Source: Eubacteriaceae bacterium
Lineage (GTDB): Bacteria; Bacillota; Clostridia; Eubacteriales; UBA1433
Assembly (NCBI GenBank): GCA_012797825.1
Contig: JAAZOI010000228.1
Location: 1-5,594 of the forward strand
Direction of reading: 5' to 3'
DNA length: 5,594 bases
The notes under the pieces are model-generated. The model worked only from the letters and a program-made list of their open reading frames with translations. It did no database searches and was not told the origin of the DNA. Every line of letters starts with the position of its first letter. Position 1 is the first letter of the stretch. This document shows, in pieces, positions 5,122 through 5,594 of this stretch. The translations under genes and the position numbers were made by a program.

Positions 5122-5151
5122 ATTATATAAAACCTTTAATATTTATTTCAA
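5122..5151 (-). promoter_or_regulatory. Promoter of the radical SAM-rsgA operon
   Basis: The minus strand has TTGAAA (5151-5146), an 18-base spacer and a perfect TATAAT (5127-5122). This is the best vegetative-type promoter in the window. The start is expected near 5115, leaving a leader of about 49 bases with no evident structure. It lies just downstream of the MFS gene terminator, as expected for a new transcription unit. Confidence 0.7.
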
Positions 5152-5183
5152 GGCTATTTTTGTATTTAAATTAATTAGGTAAC

Positions 5184-5208
5184 AAAAAACCGCATATTTT
5201 GCGGTTTT
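5184..5208 (-). terminator. Terminator of the MFS transporter gene
   Basis: A 9-bp stem AAAACCGCA/TGCGGTTTT with a 5-base loop is followed on the minus strand by TTTTTTG; six T (5189-5184) partly overlap the stem. It lies about 50 bases after the MFS stop. The symmetrical A/T flanks mean it could also act on plus-strand transcripts. Confidence 0.85.
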
Positions 5209-5257
5209 GGATAGTAAATATCTGATTTTATGTATGAAGAATAACTATATGTGAGTT

Positions 5258-5594
5258 TTATTCTTTAATTTCGCTTATTTCTTCAAGCGTTTTGCCCATT
5301 GTTTCTTTTCCGAATATGCCTACAATTACAGCAACAGCAGCGAATACTCCTGCAAGAAGAGCGAATACGTAGCTAAACCCGGTTGCGCCGCCGTATAGTT
5401 TATAAATTACAGGTACAACAAACGGAGCGATAAAAGCGCCGAGACGGCCGAATGCCGCCGCCCAGCCTGCGCCGCTTGCGCGCAGAGCGGTAGGATAGAC
5501 TTCGGGAGTGTACGCGTAAACGCATCCCCAAGCGCCTAAACTGAAGAAGTATAGCAGACTGCCGTATATTAAAACTGCCGATTCAGTTGACGCA
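5258..5594 (-). CDS. MFS transporter, C-terminal part (5' end outside window)
   Basis: The frame is open from the right edge to the TAA at 5260-5258, giving 111 C-terminal residues. It is a major facilitator superfamily membrane transporter. The conserved stretch YTPEVYPTALRASG, followed by GWAAAFGRLGAFIAP, is the typical loop between late transmembrane helices of the sugar and metabolite:H+ symporter branch (NiaP/YceI, aromatic-acid and SV2-like members). Two further hydrophobic helices follow (FIAPFVVPVIY and YVFALLAGVFAAVAVIVGIF), then the cytoplasmic tail GKETMGKTLEEISEIKE, a variant of the family's G-x-ET-x-GK-x-LEE ending. The substrate cannot be told from this fragment. It is transcribed separately from the radical SAM-rsgA operon, with a strong terminator between them. 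Confidence 0.88.
   Translation of the reverse strand, partial: ASTESAVLIYGSLLYFFSLGAWGCVYAYTPEVYPTALRASGAGWAAAFGRLGAFIAPFVVPVIYKLYGGATGFSYVFALLAGVFAAVAVIVGIFGKETMGKTLEEISEIKE

Overview
The window looks like a chromosomal piece of an anaerobic, endospore-forming Firmicute of the class Clostridia, moderately AT-rich. The evidence is the dipicolinate synthase genes dpaA-dpaB (a spore-specific pathway), AAGGAG-type ribosome binding sites, GC-stem/T-tract terminators, and a Clostridia-type radical SAM protein. The genus cannot be fixed from the sequence alone.

Layout. Positions 1-949 (+) hold the 3' end of dpaA and all of dpaB, closed by a strong terminator at 987-1011. Positions 1171-1545 (+) encode a small bacterial PH-domain protein, preceded by a good promoter that is overlapped by a long inverted repeat, and followed by a hairpin with a poor T tract. 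Positions 1619-2422 (+) encode a very AT-rich zinc-ribbon/SHOCT protein. A convergent, probably bidirectional terminator (2506-2538) separates it from a 56-residue gene on the minus strand (2544-2714) that has a near-perfect ribosome binding site. Positions 2870-5066 (-) form a two-gene operon: a radical SAM enzyme with a reduced SPASM-like cysteine set, then the ribosome-assembly GTPase rsgA. This operon has its own promoter (about 5151-5122) and terminator (2862-2829). The right edge (5258-5594, -) holds the C-terminal end of an MFS transporter with a strong terminator at 5208-5184.

How the genes relate. DpaA and DpaB together make dipicolinic acid for the spore core. The PH and SHOCT genes share an orientation and are separated only by a weak hairpin. 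The SHOCT protein's middle part also reads as PH-like, so the two may be functionally linked (inference). The radical SAM/rsgA pairing suggests co-expression, but not an obvious shared pathway. Most of the window is ordinary housekeeping and sporulation sequence. The least explained items are the 56-aa gene, the PH/SHOCT pair with its palindromic promoter, and the radical SAM enzyme. I see no CRISPR array, tRNA, rRNA, insertion sequence or phage gene, and no clear defence or biosynthetic system.
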